A stretch of DNA of 64,000 nucleotides from Acholeplasmataceae bacterium (GTDB lineage: Bacteria; Bacillota_I; Bacilli_A; Acholeplasmatales; Acholeplasmataceae), in assembly GCA_007692425.1 (NCBI GenBank), contig RECG01000006.1:1-64000 (forward strand), in the 5' to 3' direction. Shown piece by piece: positions 17,023 to 27,287 of the stretch (positions are counted from its first letter, which is position 1; each line of letters begins with the position of its first letter). Made by a program: the position numbers and the translations under genes. The notes beneath the pieces were generated by a model that worked only from the letters and a program-made list of their open reading frames with translations, searched no databases and was not told where the DNA came from.

Positions 17023-17421
17023 ATGGTTATGACTGATCCCATTGCGGATATGCTGACGCGCATCCGTAACGCAAATAACATGCGTCATGAAAAAGTAGAA
17101 ATGCCGGCTTCCCGTCTTAAGACCGACGTTTTGGCGGTTTTAAAGAAGGAAGGGTTCATCACTGACTACAACACGGTCAAAAGTGGTGTACAAGGCAAAA
17201 TTGTCGTGACCCTGAAATACACGAACACCAAAGAACGTGTCATCAAGGGTTTGAAAAGGATATCGAAACCAGGACTTCGTGTTTACACCACGGTGGATAA
17301 CTTGCCTAGAGTTTTAAATGGATTGGGGATTGCCCTTATTTCAACATCCAAAGGCATCATGACCGATCGCGAGGCCCGCTTGGCCCAGGTCGGCGGCGAA
17401 GTGCTCGCATTCGTATGGTAA
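17023..17421 (+). CDS. rpsH: 30S ribosomal protein S8 (uS8)
   Basis: 132 aa, starting [18 protein letters not shown] as in other Firmicutes (ATG 17023, GAGGAGGA upstream). The end [19 protein letters not shown] is typical. S8 binds 16S helix 21 and in E. coli represses the spc operon. Confidence 0.98.
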   Translation: MVMTDPIADMLTRIRNANNMRHEKVEMPASRLKTDVLAVLKKEGFITDYNTVKSGVQGKIVVTLKYTNTKERVIKGLKRISKPGLRVYTTVDNLPRVLNGLGIALISTSKGIMTDREARLAQVGGEVLAFVW

Positions 17422-17431
17422 GGAGGAGAAC

Positions 17432-17971
17432 ATGTCACGCATAGGTAACCAGGTGATTCAAGTTCCTGCTTCCGTCACGGTGAGCATCGGCCCCGACAAC
17501 CATGTGGTTGTCAAAGGACCGAAAGGTCAACTCGAATCACGATTCAATCAACGTTTAGGCATCAAACAGGACAATGATCACATCGAAATCACACGTCCGA
17601 ACGAAGAGATATTTTCAAAAAAAATCCACGGCACGACACGCGCCTTGCTGGCCAATATGGTCAAAGGTGTGACCGATGGATTCACGAAACGGCTGGAAAT
17701 CAGAGGTGTCGGATACAGGGCCCAGGTTCAAGACAATAAAGTGGTCTTGGCCATGGGGTACTCGCATCTGGTCGAACTGGAGATTCCAGAACATGTCAAT
17801 GTCACGGTGGTCAGAAATACCGATGTGACCATCGAAGGCATCGATAAACAAGTGGTCGGTGAATTTGCCGCCAAGATCAGAAGCGTCCGCAAGCCGGAAC
17901 CCTATCTTGGCAAGGGCATCCGTTATGTTGACGAGTATGTTCCGCGCAAAGCCGGCAAGACCGCTAAATAA
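17432..17971 (+). CDS. rplF: 50S ribosomal protein L6 (uL6)
   Basis: 179 aa. Two L6 repeats: [15 protein letters not shown] at the front and the C-terminal [22 protein letters not shown] signature. It sits near the sarcin-ricin loop. TAAGGAGG upstream. Confidence 0.98.
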   Translation: MSRIGNQVIQVPASVTVSIGPDNHVVVKGPKGQLESRFNQRLGIKQDNDHIEITRPNEEIFSKKIHGTTRALLANMVKGVTDGFTKRLEIRGVGYRAQVQDNKVVLAMGYSHLVELEIPEHVNVTVVRNTDVTIEGIDKQVVGEFAAKIRSVRKPEPYLGKGIRYVDEYVPRKAGKTAK

Positions 17972-17985
17972 GGGAGGACACTGTC

Positions 17986-18339
17986 ATGATCAAAAAAGTT
18001 TCCAGAAACGACAGCAGACAGAAACGACATCTGAGAATACGCAAGATCGTCAAAGGCACGGCCGAACGTCCGCGTTTGAGCATTTATCGTTCAAACAAGG
18101 CGATTTATGTCCAGCTGGTTGACGACCAAAAACAAACCACCCTGTTTAGCGCGCGCAGTCAAGAAGCAGGCCTGAAGCATTCGAACATCGAATCCGCCAA
18201 GGCAGTTGGCAAAATGATCGCCGAAAAAGCAATTGCCGGTGGTATCAAGCACATTGTCTTCGATCGTAGTGGTTATTTGTACCACGGTCGCGTCAAGGCG
18301 CTTGCTGAAGCAGCCCGCGAAGCCGGCTTGCAATTCTAA
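17986..18339 (+). CDS. rplR: 50S ribosomal protein L18 (uL18)
   Basis: 117 aa. A basic N-terminus ([20 protein letters not shown]) and [25 protein letters not shown] are diagnostic. With L5 it recruits 5S rRNA. Confidence 0.97.
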   Translation: MIKKVSRNDSRQKRHLRIRKIVKGTAERPRLSIYRSNKAIYVQLVDDQKQTTLFSARSQEAGLKHSNIESAKAVGKMIAEKAIAGGIKHIVFDRSGYLYHGRVKALAEAAREAGLQF

Positions 18340-18354
18340 GGAGGAGGAAAAGAC

Positions 18355-18867
18355 ATGGCCAGAAGAGATTTCAGACAAGAAGAACAACAAGACAAGCAAT
18401 TTGAAGAGCGCGTTGTCTCCATCAACCGCGTCACCAAGGTTGTCAAAGGTGGACGTCGTTTCCGTTTTGCCGCCTTAGTCGTCGTCGGCAACAAACAAGG
18501 ATTGGTCGGTTTCGGCACCGGCAAGGCACAGGAAGTGCCCGATGCCATCAAGAAAGCGATTGAAAGCGCGAAAAACAACATGATGACCATTCCCATTACA
18601 AAATCAACCATTCCCCACGAGGTCACAGGCCAGTATGGTGCAGGCAGAGTCTTTTTGAAGCCGGCATCCGAAGGTACCGGCATCATCGCCGGTGGTGCGG
18701 TCCGCGCTGTTTTTGAACTTGCAGGTGTCAATGACATCTTGTCAAAATCAATCGGCTCCAGCACACCCATCAACATGGTGCGTGCGACGTTCGCCGGTCT
18801 CAAACAACTCAGAACGCTTGAACAAGTTGCCGCCCTTCGTGGTGTGGATGTATCGGAGATGGTATGA
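18355..18867 (+). CDS. rpsE: 30S ribosomal protein S5 (uS5)
   Basis: 170 aa. [39 protein letters not shown] and [16 protein letters not shown] mark S5, a decoding-fidelity protein and the site of spectinomycin resistance changes. The stop overlaps the start of rpmD. Confidence 0.98.
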   Translation: MARRDFRQEEQQDKQFEERVVSINRVTKVVKGGRRFRFAALVVVGNKQGLVGFGTGKAQEVPDAIKKAIESAKNNMMTIPITKSTIPHEVTGQYGAGRVFLKPASEGTGIIAGGAVRAVFELAGVNDILSKSIGSSTPINMVRATFAGLKQLRTLEQVAALRGVDVSEMV

Positions 18868-19046
18868 TGAAACTACAAGTCACATTGAAAAAGAGCTTGA
18901 TCGGACGTCGTCCGAACCAAGTCAAGACAGCCTATGCATTAGGCTTGAGAAAAATCAATCAAGTCGTTGTCAAAGAAGATAATGAGGCCATCCGTGGCAT
19001 GATCAAGACCATTCATCACTTGGTCAGCGTACAAGAAGTAGAGTAG
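18864..19046 (+). CDS. rpmD: 50S ribosomal protein L30 (uL30)
   Basis: 60 aa. [28 protein letters not shown] is the bacterial L30 core. ATG 18864 overlaps the rpsE stop; ATG 18867 (MKLQ) is equally possible. Confidence 0.95.
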   Translation: MMKLQVTLKKSLIGRRPNQVKTAYALGLRKINQVVVKEDNEAIRGMIKTIHHLVSVQEVE

Positions 19047-19058
19047 GAGGAACACCCT

Positions 19059-19496
19059 ATGTTGAACGAACTAAAACCTGTTGCGGGTGCGCGCAAGAGC
19101 CGTAAACGTCTGGGCAGAGGCCCGGGTAGTGGCAGGGGCAAACGGTCCGGTAAAGGTGACAAAGGTCAACTTGCCCGTTCCGGAGGTGGCCCACGTCCCG
19201 GCTTTGAAGGTGGTCAGATCCCATTCTTCCAGCGCATTCCGAAACGAGGATTCAAAAATATCAACCGCAAGGAATACGCTATCGTCAACTTGAAGGACTT
19301 GAATCAATTCAATGACGGCGAAACCGTGACCCCCGAATTACTGGTGGCACGCAATGTGGTCAAGAAGCTTGAATCAGGCGTCAAAGTATTGGCGAAAGGC
19401 AACCTTGAGAAGAAACTGACCGTCAAGGCGAATGTGTTCTCAAAAGCCGCCGAAGCCGCGATTGTGCAGGCTGGTGGAAAAGTCGAGGTGATATGA
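19059..19496 (+). CDS. rplO: 50S ribosomal protein L15 (uL15)
   Basis: 145 aa. Gly/Arg-rich N-terminus ([21 protein letters not shown]) running into the rRNA core, then [15 protein letters not shown] and a globular C-terminus. AGTAGGAGG precedes the ATG. It ends just before secY. Confidence 0.96.
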   Translation: MLNELKPVAGARKSRKRLGRGPGSGRGKRSGKGDKGQLARSGGGPRPGFEGGQIPFFQRIPKRGFKNINRKEYAIVNLKDLNQFNDGETVTPELLVARNVVKKLESGVKVLAKGNLEKKLTVKANVFSKAAEAAIVQAGGKVEVI

Positions 19497-19497
19497 T

Positions 19498-20820
19498 ATG
19501 TGGATTCGCATCAGAAGAATTCTAAGTAACAAGACCGTGATGCTGAGATTGGCATTCACGTTGGCCATATTGTTGGTTGTCAGAATCTTAAGCCACATCA
19601 CCATTCCCTTGTTTGACACCCGGGCCATTCTCGAGTTCATGAGTCAAAGCGGAAGCTTTGTCGCCATTCTGAACAACTTCAGCGGACAAGCGCTCGAGCG
19701 GTTCTCAATCATGTCACTCGGGATCACACCTTACATCACGGCATCCATTGCCATCCAGTTGTTGCAAATGGTGATTCCGACATTCAAGGAATGGAGCGAG
19801 CAAGGCGAAACGGGCAAGCAGAAGCTTAACCGCATCACCCGCTATGCCGCTGTCGCGCTTGCCTTTTTCCAAGGGTTCGCCCTGATCATCGGTATCAGCG
19901 TCAACGGCAGTGTCTTCATCCCGGATATCGAACCTGCCTTGATTGCCAATTATCGTTATATTTTCTACATCTACATGGCGATTGTCATTGCCGGCGGGAC
20001 CGCACTTGCCATCTGGTTTGGCGATTTGATTACCAAAAAAGGCATCGGCAACGGGACATCCATGCTGATTGTCGCCGGTATCGTGACCAGTTTGCCGGCG
20101 ATGTGGACCACACTGTGGGCCAAATACATCGCACCCCAAGGCAGCAGTGGTTGGGATATCGTCTGGTTCCTGATCATCATCCTCTTGTACTTCGGTATTT
20201 TGCTCGGCGTCGTCTACATGCAACTCGCGACCCGCAAGATTCCCGTGCAATATGCGAACCGTCAAGGCAAATCAGATTCCAACATTCCCATGAAGATCAA
20301 CAGCGCAGGCGTCATTCCCGTCATCTTCGCACAAACCATTTTGAGCATTCCGCTCACGGTTGTCGGGTTTACCGGAAGTGGTGCCGCCACAACAGGCATC
20401 ATCGGTTGGATCAGAAACATTTTCAATTATCAGGCGCCAATCGGTTTCATCCTTTATGTGGTGTTGATCATTGTCTTTACATTCTTCTATAGCTTCTTGA
20501 TGGTCAATCCCGAAAAGATTGCCAATAATCTGACCAAATCAAACGCCTATATTCCCGGTGTTCGCCCCGGTCAGGAAACCAAGGACTATGTTGCAAGATT
20601 GTTATTCAAGATCACGGTTATCGGCACCGTTTACCTGGTGACTCTGGCCATTCTGCCGATTTTGACATCCATTGTATTTGGATTCGACGGTATCGAAGCC
20701 CAGGCCATCACGTTGGGCGGTACGAGCTTGCTGATTATTGTCGGTGTAGCGATTGAAACCACACAACAGATCGAAACAGACGCGAGCCAAACAGAATACA
20801 GCGGCATTTTCGGACAGTAA
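19498..20820 (+). CDS. secY: Protein translocase subunit SecY
   Basis: 440 aa, ten predicted membrane helices. MSLGITPYITASIAIQLLQM (plug and helix 2 region), the GTSMLIVAGI segment, KINSAGVIPVIFAQ and IPGVRPGQET are SecY landmarks. It forms the export channel with the SecE encoded at 57.7 kb. It follows rplO with one base between, the usual position at the end of the spc operon. Confidence 0.98.
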   Translation: MWIRIRRILSNKTVMLRLAFTLAILLVVRILSHITIPLFDTRAILEFMSQSGSFVAILNNFSGQALERFSIMSLGITPYITASIAIQLLQMVIPTFKEWSEQGETGKQKLNRITRYAAVALAFFQGFALIIGISVNGSVFIPDIEPALIANYRYIFYIYMAIVIAGGTALAIWFGDLITKKGIGNGTSMLIVAGIVTSLPAMWTTLWAKYIAPQGSSGWDIVWFLIIILLYFGILLGVVYMQLATRKIPVQYANRQGKSDSNIPMKINSAGVIPVIFAQTILSIPLTVVGFTGSGAATTGIIGWIRNIFNYQAPIGFILYVVLIIVFTFFYSFLMVNPEKIANNLTKSNAYIPGVRPGQETKDYVARLLFKITVIGTVYLVTLAILPILTSIVFGFDGIEAQAITLGGTSLLIIVGVAIETTQQIETDASQTEYSGIFGQ

Positions 20821-20833
20821 AAAGGATGGGACA

Positions 20834-21487
20834 ATGCGAATCATACTAATGGGACCTCCCGGTGTCGGCAAAGGCACCGAGGCCGAATATCTGAGTCAGC
20901 ATTTTCAAATCCCCCATATTTCGACAGGCAATATGTTCAGAGCCATGTTTGATGATCCCGACAACAAAATCGGACAGATTGCCAAAGCCTATATCGGGCG
21001 TGGCGAACTGGTCCCTGATGATATCACCAATGAACTTGTCTTGGAACGTTTGTCTGAAGCGGATGTCGAAAAAGGATTCCTTTTCGATGGCTATCCGCGC
21101 AACATCAATCAAGCCGAAGCGCTTGATCAGATGCTTGAGCAATTCGACTGGCGGCTTGATGCCGTCATCAACATTATCGCGCCCGACGAGATGATCGTGG
21201 ATCGTCTGGCCGGGCGGCGGGTATGTAAGGTTTGCGGCAAAATTTATCATGTCACCAACCGCAAACCGAAGGTTGAAGGCGTTTGTGATCGTGATGGCGG
21301 CAAGCTTATCCAGCGCACGGATGACATGGAAGAAACCGTGATGCGCCGCTTGCGCATCTATAACAGCCAGACGGCACCGGTCATCGGCTATTACCAACAT
21401 AGTGATGCGTTCTATGCCATTGACGGAACCGGCACCATTAAAAACACCAATAACGCCGTCATGAAAGCATTAGGTGAGGACAAGTGA
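20834..21487 (+). CDS. adk: Adenylate kinase, zinc-lid form
   Basis: 217 aa from ATG 20834 (AAAAGGATGG upstream; the longer frame overlaps secY). P-loop GPPGVGKGT, the FLFDGYPRN motif and LAGRRVCKVCGKIYH with a later CDRDGG give a Cys-Cys-Cys-Asp zinc site in the LID, as in many Gram-positives. It keeps AMP, ADP and ATP in balance. It overlaps map by 4 nt. Confidence 0.97.
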   Translation: MRIILMGPPGVGKGTEAEYLSQHFQIPHISTGNMFRAMFDDPDNKIGQIAKAYIGRGELVPDDITNELVLERLSEADVEKGFLFDGYPRNINQAEALDQMLEQFDWRLDAVINIIAPDEMIVDRLAGRRVCKVCGKIYHVTNRKPKVEGVCDRDGGKLIQRTDDMEETVMRRLRIYNSQTAPVIGYYQHSDAFYAIDGTGTIKNTNNAVMKALGEDK

Positions 21488-22242
21488 TTCAAATCAAGTC
21501 ACAGCGTGAAATCGGGCTGATGAGAGAGGCCGGACGCATTCTCGATGCGACCAGACAGATGCTTAAAACACATATCCGGCCGGGTATCTCCACCGACCAG
21601 CTCGACCAACTTGCCGAAAAACACATCACCCAGCTGGGCGCATCACCATCGTTTAAGGGTTATCATGGCTTTCCAGCGTCCATTTGCACGTCGGTCAACG
21701 AAGTCGTTGTTCACGGGATTCCCTCCAAAAAGAAAATTTTGAAAGAGGGAGACATCATCACGTTGGATTTCGGTGTCAATTACAAAGGTTACCACGCCGA
21801 CTCGGCGACGACCTTTCCGGTAGGCGTCATCAAAGAAGACATCAAGACACTGCTTGAGATCACCGAACAAGCCTTATACGTCGGATTACGCATGGCGATG
21901 CCCGGCAATCATGTCTCGGACATTTCACACGCCATCGAATCATTTGTGAAGCCTTACGGCTATGGCATCGTTGAAGAATTCACCGGTCACGGTATCGGAA
22001 AAGACCTTCATGAAGAACCGTTTGTGCCGAATTTCGGCCAACCGGGTCAAGGTCCCGTACTCAAACCCGGCATGACCTTTTGCATCGAGCCGATGATTAA
22101 TCTCGGCACCAAGCATGTGGAAGTCCTCAGCGATCATTGGACAACTGTTACAGCAGATCGCAAACCCAGTGCACATTTTGAACACATGATTGTGATCACG
22201 GAAACCGGATATGACATTTTAACCACATTAACAAAGGAGTGA
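21484..22242 (+). CDS. map: Methionine aminopeptidase, type I
   Basis: 252 aa from GTG 21484, coupled to the adk stop (AAGTGATTC). Metal ligands are visible in [14 protein letters not shown] (two Asp), [12 protein letters not shown] (His), CIEPMIN (Glu) and FEHMIVI (Glu). It removes N-terminal Met from new proteins. AGGTGAGG lies upstream. Confidence 0.97.
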   Translation: MIQIKSQREIGLMREAGRILDATRQMLKTHIRPGISTDQLDQLAEKHITQLGASPSFKGYHGFPASICTSVNEVVVHGIPSKKKILKEGDIITLDFGVNYKGYHADSATTFPVGVIKEDIKTLLEITEQALYVGLRMAMPGNHVSDISHAIESFVKPYGYGIVEEFTGHGIGKDLHEEPFVPNFGQPGQGPVLKPGMTFCIEPMINLGTKHVEVLSDHWTTVTADRKPSAHFEHMIVITETGYDILTTLTKE

Positions 22243-22246
22243 GCCT

Positions 22247-22468
22247 ATGGCCAGAGAAGATCTGATTGAAGTAGAAGCCAAAGTCATCGAAGTGTTGCCC
22301 AACACCAAATTTAAAGTTGAATTGATTCAAAACGGCCATATCGTATTGGCCCATGTATCTGGTAAAATCCGTATGCACAACATACGCATTTTACCTGGTG
22401 ACAAAGTGACAGTTGAGTTGTCACCATATGATTTATCGCGCGGCCGCATCACGTATCGCCGTAAATAA
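22247..22468 (+). CDS. infA: Translation initiation factor IF-1
   Basis: 73 aa, one OB-fold: [52 protein letters not shown]. Full length. AAAGGAGTGAG stands before the ATG. Canonical place between map and rpmJ. Confidence 0.98.
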   Translation: MAREDLIEVEAKVIEVLPNTKFKVELIQNGHIVLAHVSGKIRMHNIRILPGDKVTVELSPYDLSRGRITYRRK

Positions 22469-22481
22469 GGAGGACACGCAC

Positions 22482-22598
22482 ATGAAAGTAAAAGCGTCAG
22501 TCAAGAAAAGAAGCGAAGACGATATCATCGTCAGACGCAAAGGGAAAGTCTATGTCATCAACAAGAAAAAACGTAGACATAACCAAAGACAAGGATAA
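22482..22598 (+). CDS. rpmJ: 50S ribosomal protein L36, zinc-free form (bL36)
   Basis: 38 aa from ATG 22482 (TAAGGAGG upstream). [21 protein letters not shown] and the end RRHNQRQG follow L36, but the three Cys and the His that bind zinc in the common form are missing; lysines and serine stand there. The longer frame from 22413 runs through infA. Confidence 0.95.
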   Translation: MKVKASVKKRSEDDIIVRRKGKVYVINKKKRRHNQRQG

Positions 22599-22610
22599 CG
22601 AGGAGGAACC

Positions 22611-22976
22611 ATGGCAAGAATAGCTGGAGTCGACATTCCACGCGACAAGCGCGTTGTGATTTCGTTGACGTATGTATACGGCATTGGACCGTCCATTGCC
22701 AAGCAAATATTGAAAGATGCCGATGTCAGCGAGGAAAAGCGTGTCAAGGCGTTGACTGAAGATGAACTGAACCGCATCCGAAGCGAAGTGAACAAATACA
22801 ATATCGAAGGCGATCTCCGTCGCGAGGTCACTTTGAATATCAAGCGCTTGATGGAAATCGGTTCCTATCGCGGTATCCGTCATCGTAAGGGCATGCCTGT
22901 ACGCGGTCAAAACACACGCAACAACGCCCGCACCCGCAAAGGCAGAGTCAAGACGACTGCCGTCAAGAAGAAGTAA
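22611..22976 (+). CDS. rpsM: 30S ribosomal protein S13 (uS13)
   Basis: 121 aa. [21 protein letters not shown] and [17 protein letters not shown] plus the basic tail [17 protein letters not shown]. It contacts the P-site tRNA and forms bridges to L5. Confidence 0.98.
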   Translation: MARIAGVDIPRDKRVVISLTYVYGIGPSIAKQILKDADVSEEKRVKALTEDELNRIRSEVNKYNIEGDLRREVTLNIKRLMEIGSYRGIRHRKGMPVRGQNTRNNARTRKGRVKTTAVKKK

Positions 22977-22990
22977 GGGAGGAATAGAAC

Positions 22991-23377
22991 ATGCCACGTA
23001 AAAAGACAACCAAACGCAAGGTCAGAAAGAATATTCCCCTTGGTGTCGCACATATCCACACAACATTCAATAACACCATCATCACCATTACGGATGTTGA
23101 CGGCAATGCGATTGCCTGGGCAAGTGCTGGCGCACTCGGTTTCAAGGGTAGCCGTAAATCGACACCCTTTGCCGCCCAGATGTCAGCCGAATCAGCCGCC
23201 AAGTCCGCCATGGACAACGGCATGCTCAGGGTTGAAGTCTCAGTCAAGGGCCCCGGTCCTGGACGTGAAGCCGCCATTCGTTCACTGCAAGCCGCCGGTT
23301 TGGAAATCACAGCCATTAAAGACGTCACACCTGTACCGCATAACGGATGCAGACCACCGAAACGCCCGCGCGGCTAA
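22991..23377 (+). CDS. rpsK: 30S ribosomal protein S11 (uS11)
   Basis: 128 aa. [31 protein letters not shown] and the end [15 protein letters not shown] are the signature of this platform protein near the E site. GGGAGGAA upstream. Confidence 0.98.
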   Translation: MPRKKTTKRKVRKNIPLGVAHIHTTFNNTIITITDVDGNAIAWASAGALGFKGSRKSTPFAAQMSAESAAKSAMDNGMLRVEVSVKGPGPGREAAIRSLQAAGLEITAIKDVTPVPHNGCRPPKRPRG

Positions 23378-23397
23378 TGGATAAGGAGGGGTAGCTC

Positions 23398-24387
23398 GTG
23401 AAAGATCTTAAGTTTGAAAAACCATATGCTGTCGAAGAAGTATCACTCGACGGCCATCGAGGACGTTTTGTCATCAAGCCGCTGGAACGTGGCTATGGCA
23501 TCACACTGGGTAATGCGCTTCGTCGTGTGTTGCTTTCCTCACTTCCTGGTGCGGCGATTGTCAATGTCAAAATAGATGGCGTTGAACACGAGTTCTCAAC
23601 CATGGAAGGCGTCATTGAAGACGTCATGGGAATTGTTTTGAATCTGAAAAAAATCATTTTCTCGGTTATTTCCGAAGAGCCTGATTTTGAACAGAAATTG
23701 GAACTTTACGCTGTGGGCGCCGGCAAGGTGACAGCAGCTGATTTCAATCATGTCGACGGTGTCGACATCATCAATCCCGATCAAGAAATCGCCAATTTGT
23801 CTGAAACAGGCAGATTGTCATTGGAGGTCACCGTCCGTAGAGGCGTCGGCTATGTCAGTGCAGACCGGAACAAAATGTTCAGTCGCGGCGAAAAAAGCGT
23901 GATTCCGATTGATGCGATTTATACACCGGTCACCCGCGTCTCTTATAATGTTGAAAAAATGCGCACGGATGCCGATGAACTGACCCTTGATATCGAAACC
24001 AATGGTGCGATTCCGACCAAGGAAGCGCTCGCTTTGGCAGCAAAAATGCTGATTGATTATCTGGATGTCATCGTGCACATCAGTGAAAAGGCCACTTCTG
24101 CCGACTTCATTTATGAGCAGGAAGAAGAGCCTGTCAACAAGAAGTTGGAGATGAAGATCGAACAACTCGATCTCTCGGTCCGCCTGTTCAACAGTTTGAA
24201 ACGTTCGGGCATCTATACGGTTGCCCAAATCGTTCGTCTGACCGAAGAGGATGTCATGCGTTTCAGAAGTCTGGGACGTAAATCCTTCAAGGAATTGAAG
24301 GAAAAGTTGTCCGAGCACGGTTTGGAATTTGAAAACACGACCCACAAAGAAGCCAAATTCCAACATGAAGAGGAAGAGAAGGAGTAA
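23398..24387 (+). CDS. rpoA: RNA polymerase alpha subunit
   Basis: 329 aa from GTG 23398 (AAGGAGGGG upstream). N-terminal dimerisation domain with LERGYGITLGNALRRVLLSSLPG, a linker near residues 240-255, and a C-terminal domain (LDLSVRLFNSLKRSGIYTVAQI, LGRKSFKELKEKL) for UP elements and activators. It ends in an acidic tail (HEEEEKE). Confidence 0.98.
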   Translation: MKDLKFEKPYAVEEVSLDGHRGRFVIKPLERGYGITLGNALRRVLLSSLPGAAIVNVKIDGVEHEFSTMEGVIEDVMGIVLNLKKIIFSVISEEPDFEQKLELYAVGAGKVTAADFNHVDGVDIINPDQEIANLSETGRLSLEVTVRRGVGYVSADRNKMFSRGEKSVIPIDAIYTPVTRVSYNVEKMRTDADELTLDIETNGAIPTKEALALAAKMLIDYLDVIVHISEKATSADFIYEQEEEPVNKKLEMKIEQLDLSVRLFNSLKRSGIYTVAQIVRLTEEDVMRFRSLGRKSFKELKEKLSEHGLEFENTTHKEAKFQHEEEEKE

Positions 24388-24390
24388 ATC

Positions 24391-24747
24391 ATGGCTTATA
24401 GCAAACTAAGACGTACCAGCGACCAACGCAAAGCCTTGCTTCGTGACTTGGTGACAGACATCATCATCAATGAACGGATTGTCACGACCGAAGCGAAAGC
24501 GAAAGAGTTGAAGAAGCTCGCTGACAAGATGATTACATTGGCCAAAGACGGTTCGCTGAGCGCACGCCGGCAAGCCGCTGAAACGGTTCGCTTTGAAGAG
24601 GTCAAAGAAGGACAAAACGCCCTTCAAAAGCTTTTCTCGGAGCTTGGACCGCGTTATCAGGACAGACAAGGCGGCTATACCCGTGTCATCAAGACGGTGC
24701 CGCGTCGTGGCGATGCCGCACCGATGGCCATCATTGAATTCGTTTAA
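24391..24747 (+). CDS. rplQ: 50S ribosomal protein L17 (bL17)
   Basis: 118 aa. [26 protein letters not shown] and [23 protein letters not shown] are characteristic. Last gene of the run, followed by a strong terminator at 24757. Confidence 0.97.
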   Translation: MAYSKLRRTSDQRKALLRDLVTDIIINERIVTTEAKAKELKKLADKMITLAKDGSLSARRQAAETVRFEEVKEGQNALQKLFSELGPRYQDRQGGYTRVIKTVPRRGDAAPMAIIEFV

Positions 24748-24756
24748 CGATCTCAA

Positions 24757-24781
24757 AAACAAGCTCCGGCTTGTTTTTTTT
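24757..24781 (+). terminator. Terminator of the S10-spc-alpha run
   Basis: AAACAAGC (24757-24764), loop TCCG, GCTTGTTT (24769-24776) and further T. Confidence 0.9.
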
Positions 24782-24889
24782 GACGGGCCATTCTTCATTA
24801 AGAGGTATAATAAAAAGACCGATGACTTGTCAATTACCCAAAAAGCATATACAATGAATATGCTTGTCAGACACAAAGGAGCCGGGATC

Positions 24890-26428
24890 ATGCGTCAATT
24901 GTTAATAATCATCGCACTCATCATCATCATGGCCTTCACGGCTATTTTTGTTTTCCGGCCAGCCGCTCCTGATGTTGACAACATTGCCCAAAACACATCA
25001 ATCGGATTTGCTGATGGAGACGACTCTACACAGGTCACGCAAGACTTGATTTTTCCACAATCATGGCAGAACCATGACACCGTCGTCTTCGAATGGTTCA
25101 GCCACAACACCGACATCATCGGTCACGATGGGACGGTGACAAGACCGGAGAAAACCACCCAGGTCACGGTCGTGTTGACGGTTCGTGTTGGCGTGGAAAG
25201 CAGGGTCAGGATTTTCGAACTGACCGTCAAAGGAACCGAGGGGATCTCAACCTATCTGATAGAAATCTATTTGCAAGGCATCGACGATGATGTTTATGAA
25301 CTTGTAGAGGACATTGAAGAAGAGGCCCCCGTTGGCGAGGTAATCATCATCACCACCGAAAGACACGGGTTTGTCTTGAACGAGATGCTGAGCACATCGG
25401 GCGAAGTGGTCGCTGATGGAAGCCTGGTCATCAAGGTTTATTACGACAGAATCGTTCATACGGTCATCTTGATGGATGACACGGAAGTCATCACCACCCA
25501 ACACATCAGACATGAAGGCTTGCTTGATGCTGTCGATGTCGAGCGGGACCATCATCTGCTTGCAGGCTGGATCATCGCCGGCACACAAGATGAATGGTTT
25601 GATATCACACAGCCCATTACAGAAGACGTGATGCTTGAAACCGTTTGGCAGTTTGATTACGAATTCGCTTATCAAGGCTATTATGTTGGTTTCGAAGACT
25701 GGACTGGCGACAACTTGGAAACCTTGATCAGAGCAAGGCTCAATCAAGGTGTCACCATGCAGACTTATGGTGATGCCAGGGATATCTTGCAGATCACGGA
25801 TCGCGATCCGGACAATGCGGACAATCTGATCGTGGTCTTTCTCGGACATTCCGTGCCGGCTGTATGGGACAGAGGCGTCACTTGGAATCGCGAACATGTC
25901 TGGCCCCAATCTTTGCTTGGTGTCAGCACGAACAACGATAGTCGTCATATTGGTGCCGATTTGCATAATCTCAAACCGGCGAATCCGTCTGAAAACAGCC
26001 GCAAAGGCAACAAGTTCCTTGACAATGTGACGAGTACGGTCGCTTATGCGCCACCTCGCGATGAAATCAAGGGTGATCTGGCAAGAATGATGTTTTACAT
26101 GGTCATGATGTATGATCATCTTGAACTGGTCAACACGATTCCGACCGTGTATCAGTACGCCCTGCTTGACGTCTTGTTGGAATGGCATCTCCTTGACCCT
26201 GTGGATGATTTTGAACGCAACCGGAACGAAGTCATCTATCATTATCAAGGAAATCGGAATCCCTTTATTGATCGTCCTGAATGGGTCGAAATCATCTGGG
26301 GACCGATTATGATCAATCACAACCAGTCATCAACGTATCACGACGAACGACAAGCAATCGCATTCTTCATCATTGTCACACCCGCCCATGAGATCGGAAG
26401 AAGACGAGAACAGCGTCATAACATGTAA
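24890..26428 (+). CDS. Membrane-anchored endonuclease I
   Basis: 512 aa from ATG 24890 (AAAGGAG upstream). A single N-terminal hydrophobic helix (residues 3-24) anchors or exports the protein. About 25-240 is a beta-rich region with an Ig-like segment and one Flg_new-like unit near HEGLLDAVDVERDHHLLAGW. About 255-490 is an endonuclease I domain of the His-Me finger type: WNREHVWPQS carries the catalytic His, followed by RHIGADLHNLKP and a downstream N..RKGNKF motif holding metal and phosphate ligands. Such enzymes cut DNA and RNA without sequence preference outside the cell, which would supply nucleotides. A short basic tail ends the protein. The gene sits alone between the rplQ terminator and a convergent terminator. 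Confidence 0.85.
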   Translation: MRQLLIIIALIIIMAFTAIFVFRPAAPDVDNIAQNTSIGFADGDDSTQVTQDLIFPQSWQNHDTVVFEWFSHNTDIIGHDGTVTRPEKTTQVTVVLTVRVGVESRVRIFELTVKGTEGISTYLIEIYLQGIDDDVYELVEDIEEEAPVGEVIIITTERHGFVLNEMLSTSGEVVADGSLVIKVYYDRIVHTVILMDDTEVITTQHIRHEGLLDAVDVERDHHLLAGWIIAGTQDEWFDITQPITEDVMLETVWQFDYEFAYQGYYVGFEDWTGDNLETLIRARLNQGVTMQTYGDARDILQITDRDPDNADNLIVVFLGHSVPAVWDRGVTWNREHVWPQSLLGVSTNNDSRHIGADLHNLKPANPSENSRKGNKFLDNVTSTVAYAPPRDEIKGDLARMMFYMVMMYDHLELVNTIPTVYQYALLDVLLEWHLLDPVDDFERNRNEVIYHYQGNRNPFIDRPEWVEIIWGPIMINHNQSSTYHDERQAIAFFIIVTPAHEIGRRREQRHNM

Positions 26429-26467
26429 AAACACCGCCGCATGAAAAGCCATGTGACGGTGTTTTTT
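26429..26467. terminator. Bidirectional terminator
   Basis: AAAACACCGCCGCATG and CATGTGACGGTGTTTT pair with one mismatch around a short loop, with A and T runs on either side, between converging genes. Confidence 0.8.
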
Positions 26468-26488
26468 CATTTGATGAAGAATCAAACA

Positions 26489-27139
26489 CTAAACATCATA
26501 TTTTTTAAATGGATCATCACTTTGGTTGACTTGCTCGACATCGTCAGCATGGACGATCATTTTCTTTGCGCCCCGCAAATCAACATAGAAGTTGGCCAAT
26601 GTCGTTTGAAAATAAGGCAGCACGAACAATACCCCGAAACCGAAGGCCAAAAAGCCGAGAATGAACCAGCCAAGGAAACTAAGCATCAACAAGAATAAAC
26701 GCATCTTGTGGCCTTTCATCATTTCCTGGCTTTTCCTGATGGCCTCTGTGGGTGCTAAATCTGGCTGTTCAGCCAGAATATAGAAGGTCTGGCTATAGGC
26801 AAACGCCTTGATAATGCCCGGAATGATGAAAAGCAGCGTCCAGAGGAGAGTGAAAAGCGTGACAAGAATGTAAGCAACGATGGCGTTGCCGACATTTTTC
26901 TTGAAACCATCAAGTAACAGCTCCAACTTGTCGCCCTTTGTGTCGGTTTCCACGACATTGAGTAAATAAACGGCCAAACCGACATAAATCGGTCCGGTAA
27001 TGATCAAAGTCAACAAGCCAAAAGTTGAAGCCGATGCCGCACTGAAAACAGCTGTGACAATCAATACGGCCACAAACACCATCCAATAACGTCCCTTGAG
27101 ATGATTCCAGGACATCTTCCGCAGTTCGCTTGCGCGCAT
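26489..27139 (-). CDS. DUF975 family membrane protein
   Basis: 216 aa. An N-terminal amphipathic helix (ASELRKMSWNHLKGRYWMVF) is followed by about five membrane helices. The motifs ITGPIYVGLAVYLLNV, LFIIPGIIKAFAYSQTFYILAE, AIRKSQEMMKGHKMRLFLL and LPYFQTTLANFY match DUF975 along its length. Function is unknown. AAGGAGG precedes the ATG on this strand. It is divergent from the peptidase gene with about 150 bases between. Confidence 0.85.
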   Translation of the reverse strand: MRASELRKMSWNHLKGRYWMVFVAVLIVTAVFSAASASTFGLLTLIITGPIYVGLAVYLLNVVETDTKGDKLELLLDGFKKNVGNAIVAYILVTLFTLLWTLLFIIPGIIKAFAYSQTFYILAEQPDLAPTEAIRKSQEMMKGHKMRLFLLMLSFLGWFILGFLAFGFGVLFVLPYFQTTLANFYVDLRGAKKMIVHADDVEQVNQSDDPFKKYDV

Positions 27140-27229
27140 GATAAAACCTCCTTGTTTTATTTATGTTAATTTTATTATAGCATACGCGTACTTATCTCAA
27201 ACAGCTTGTTTTGAAAAGCGGTATCGCAG

Positions 27230-27258
27230 TTGTCATCCTATTCGTCTGCGTGTATAAT
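27230..27258 (+). promoter_or_regulatory. Promoter of the oligoendopeptidase gene
   Basis: TTGTCA (27230-27235), 17-bp spacer, TATAAT (27253-27258). Confidence 0.7.
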
Positions 27259-27287
27259 AAAAGATAAAGGAAAGAGGTGCGAACAAC

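Noticed and set aside
25247-26320. 357-codon minus-strand ORF opposite the endonuclease gene
   Set aside because: The plus frame has clear endonuclease I motifs. Long antisense frames arise often at this base composition; similar shadows lie at 13603-14364 and 52168-52920.
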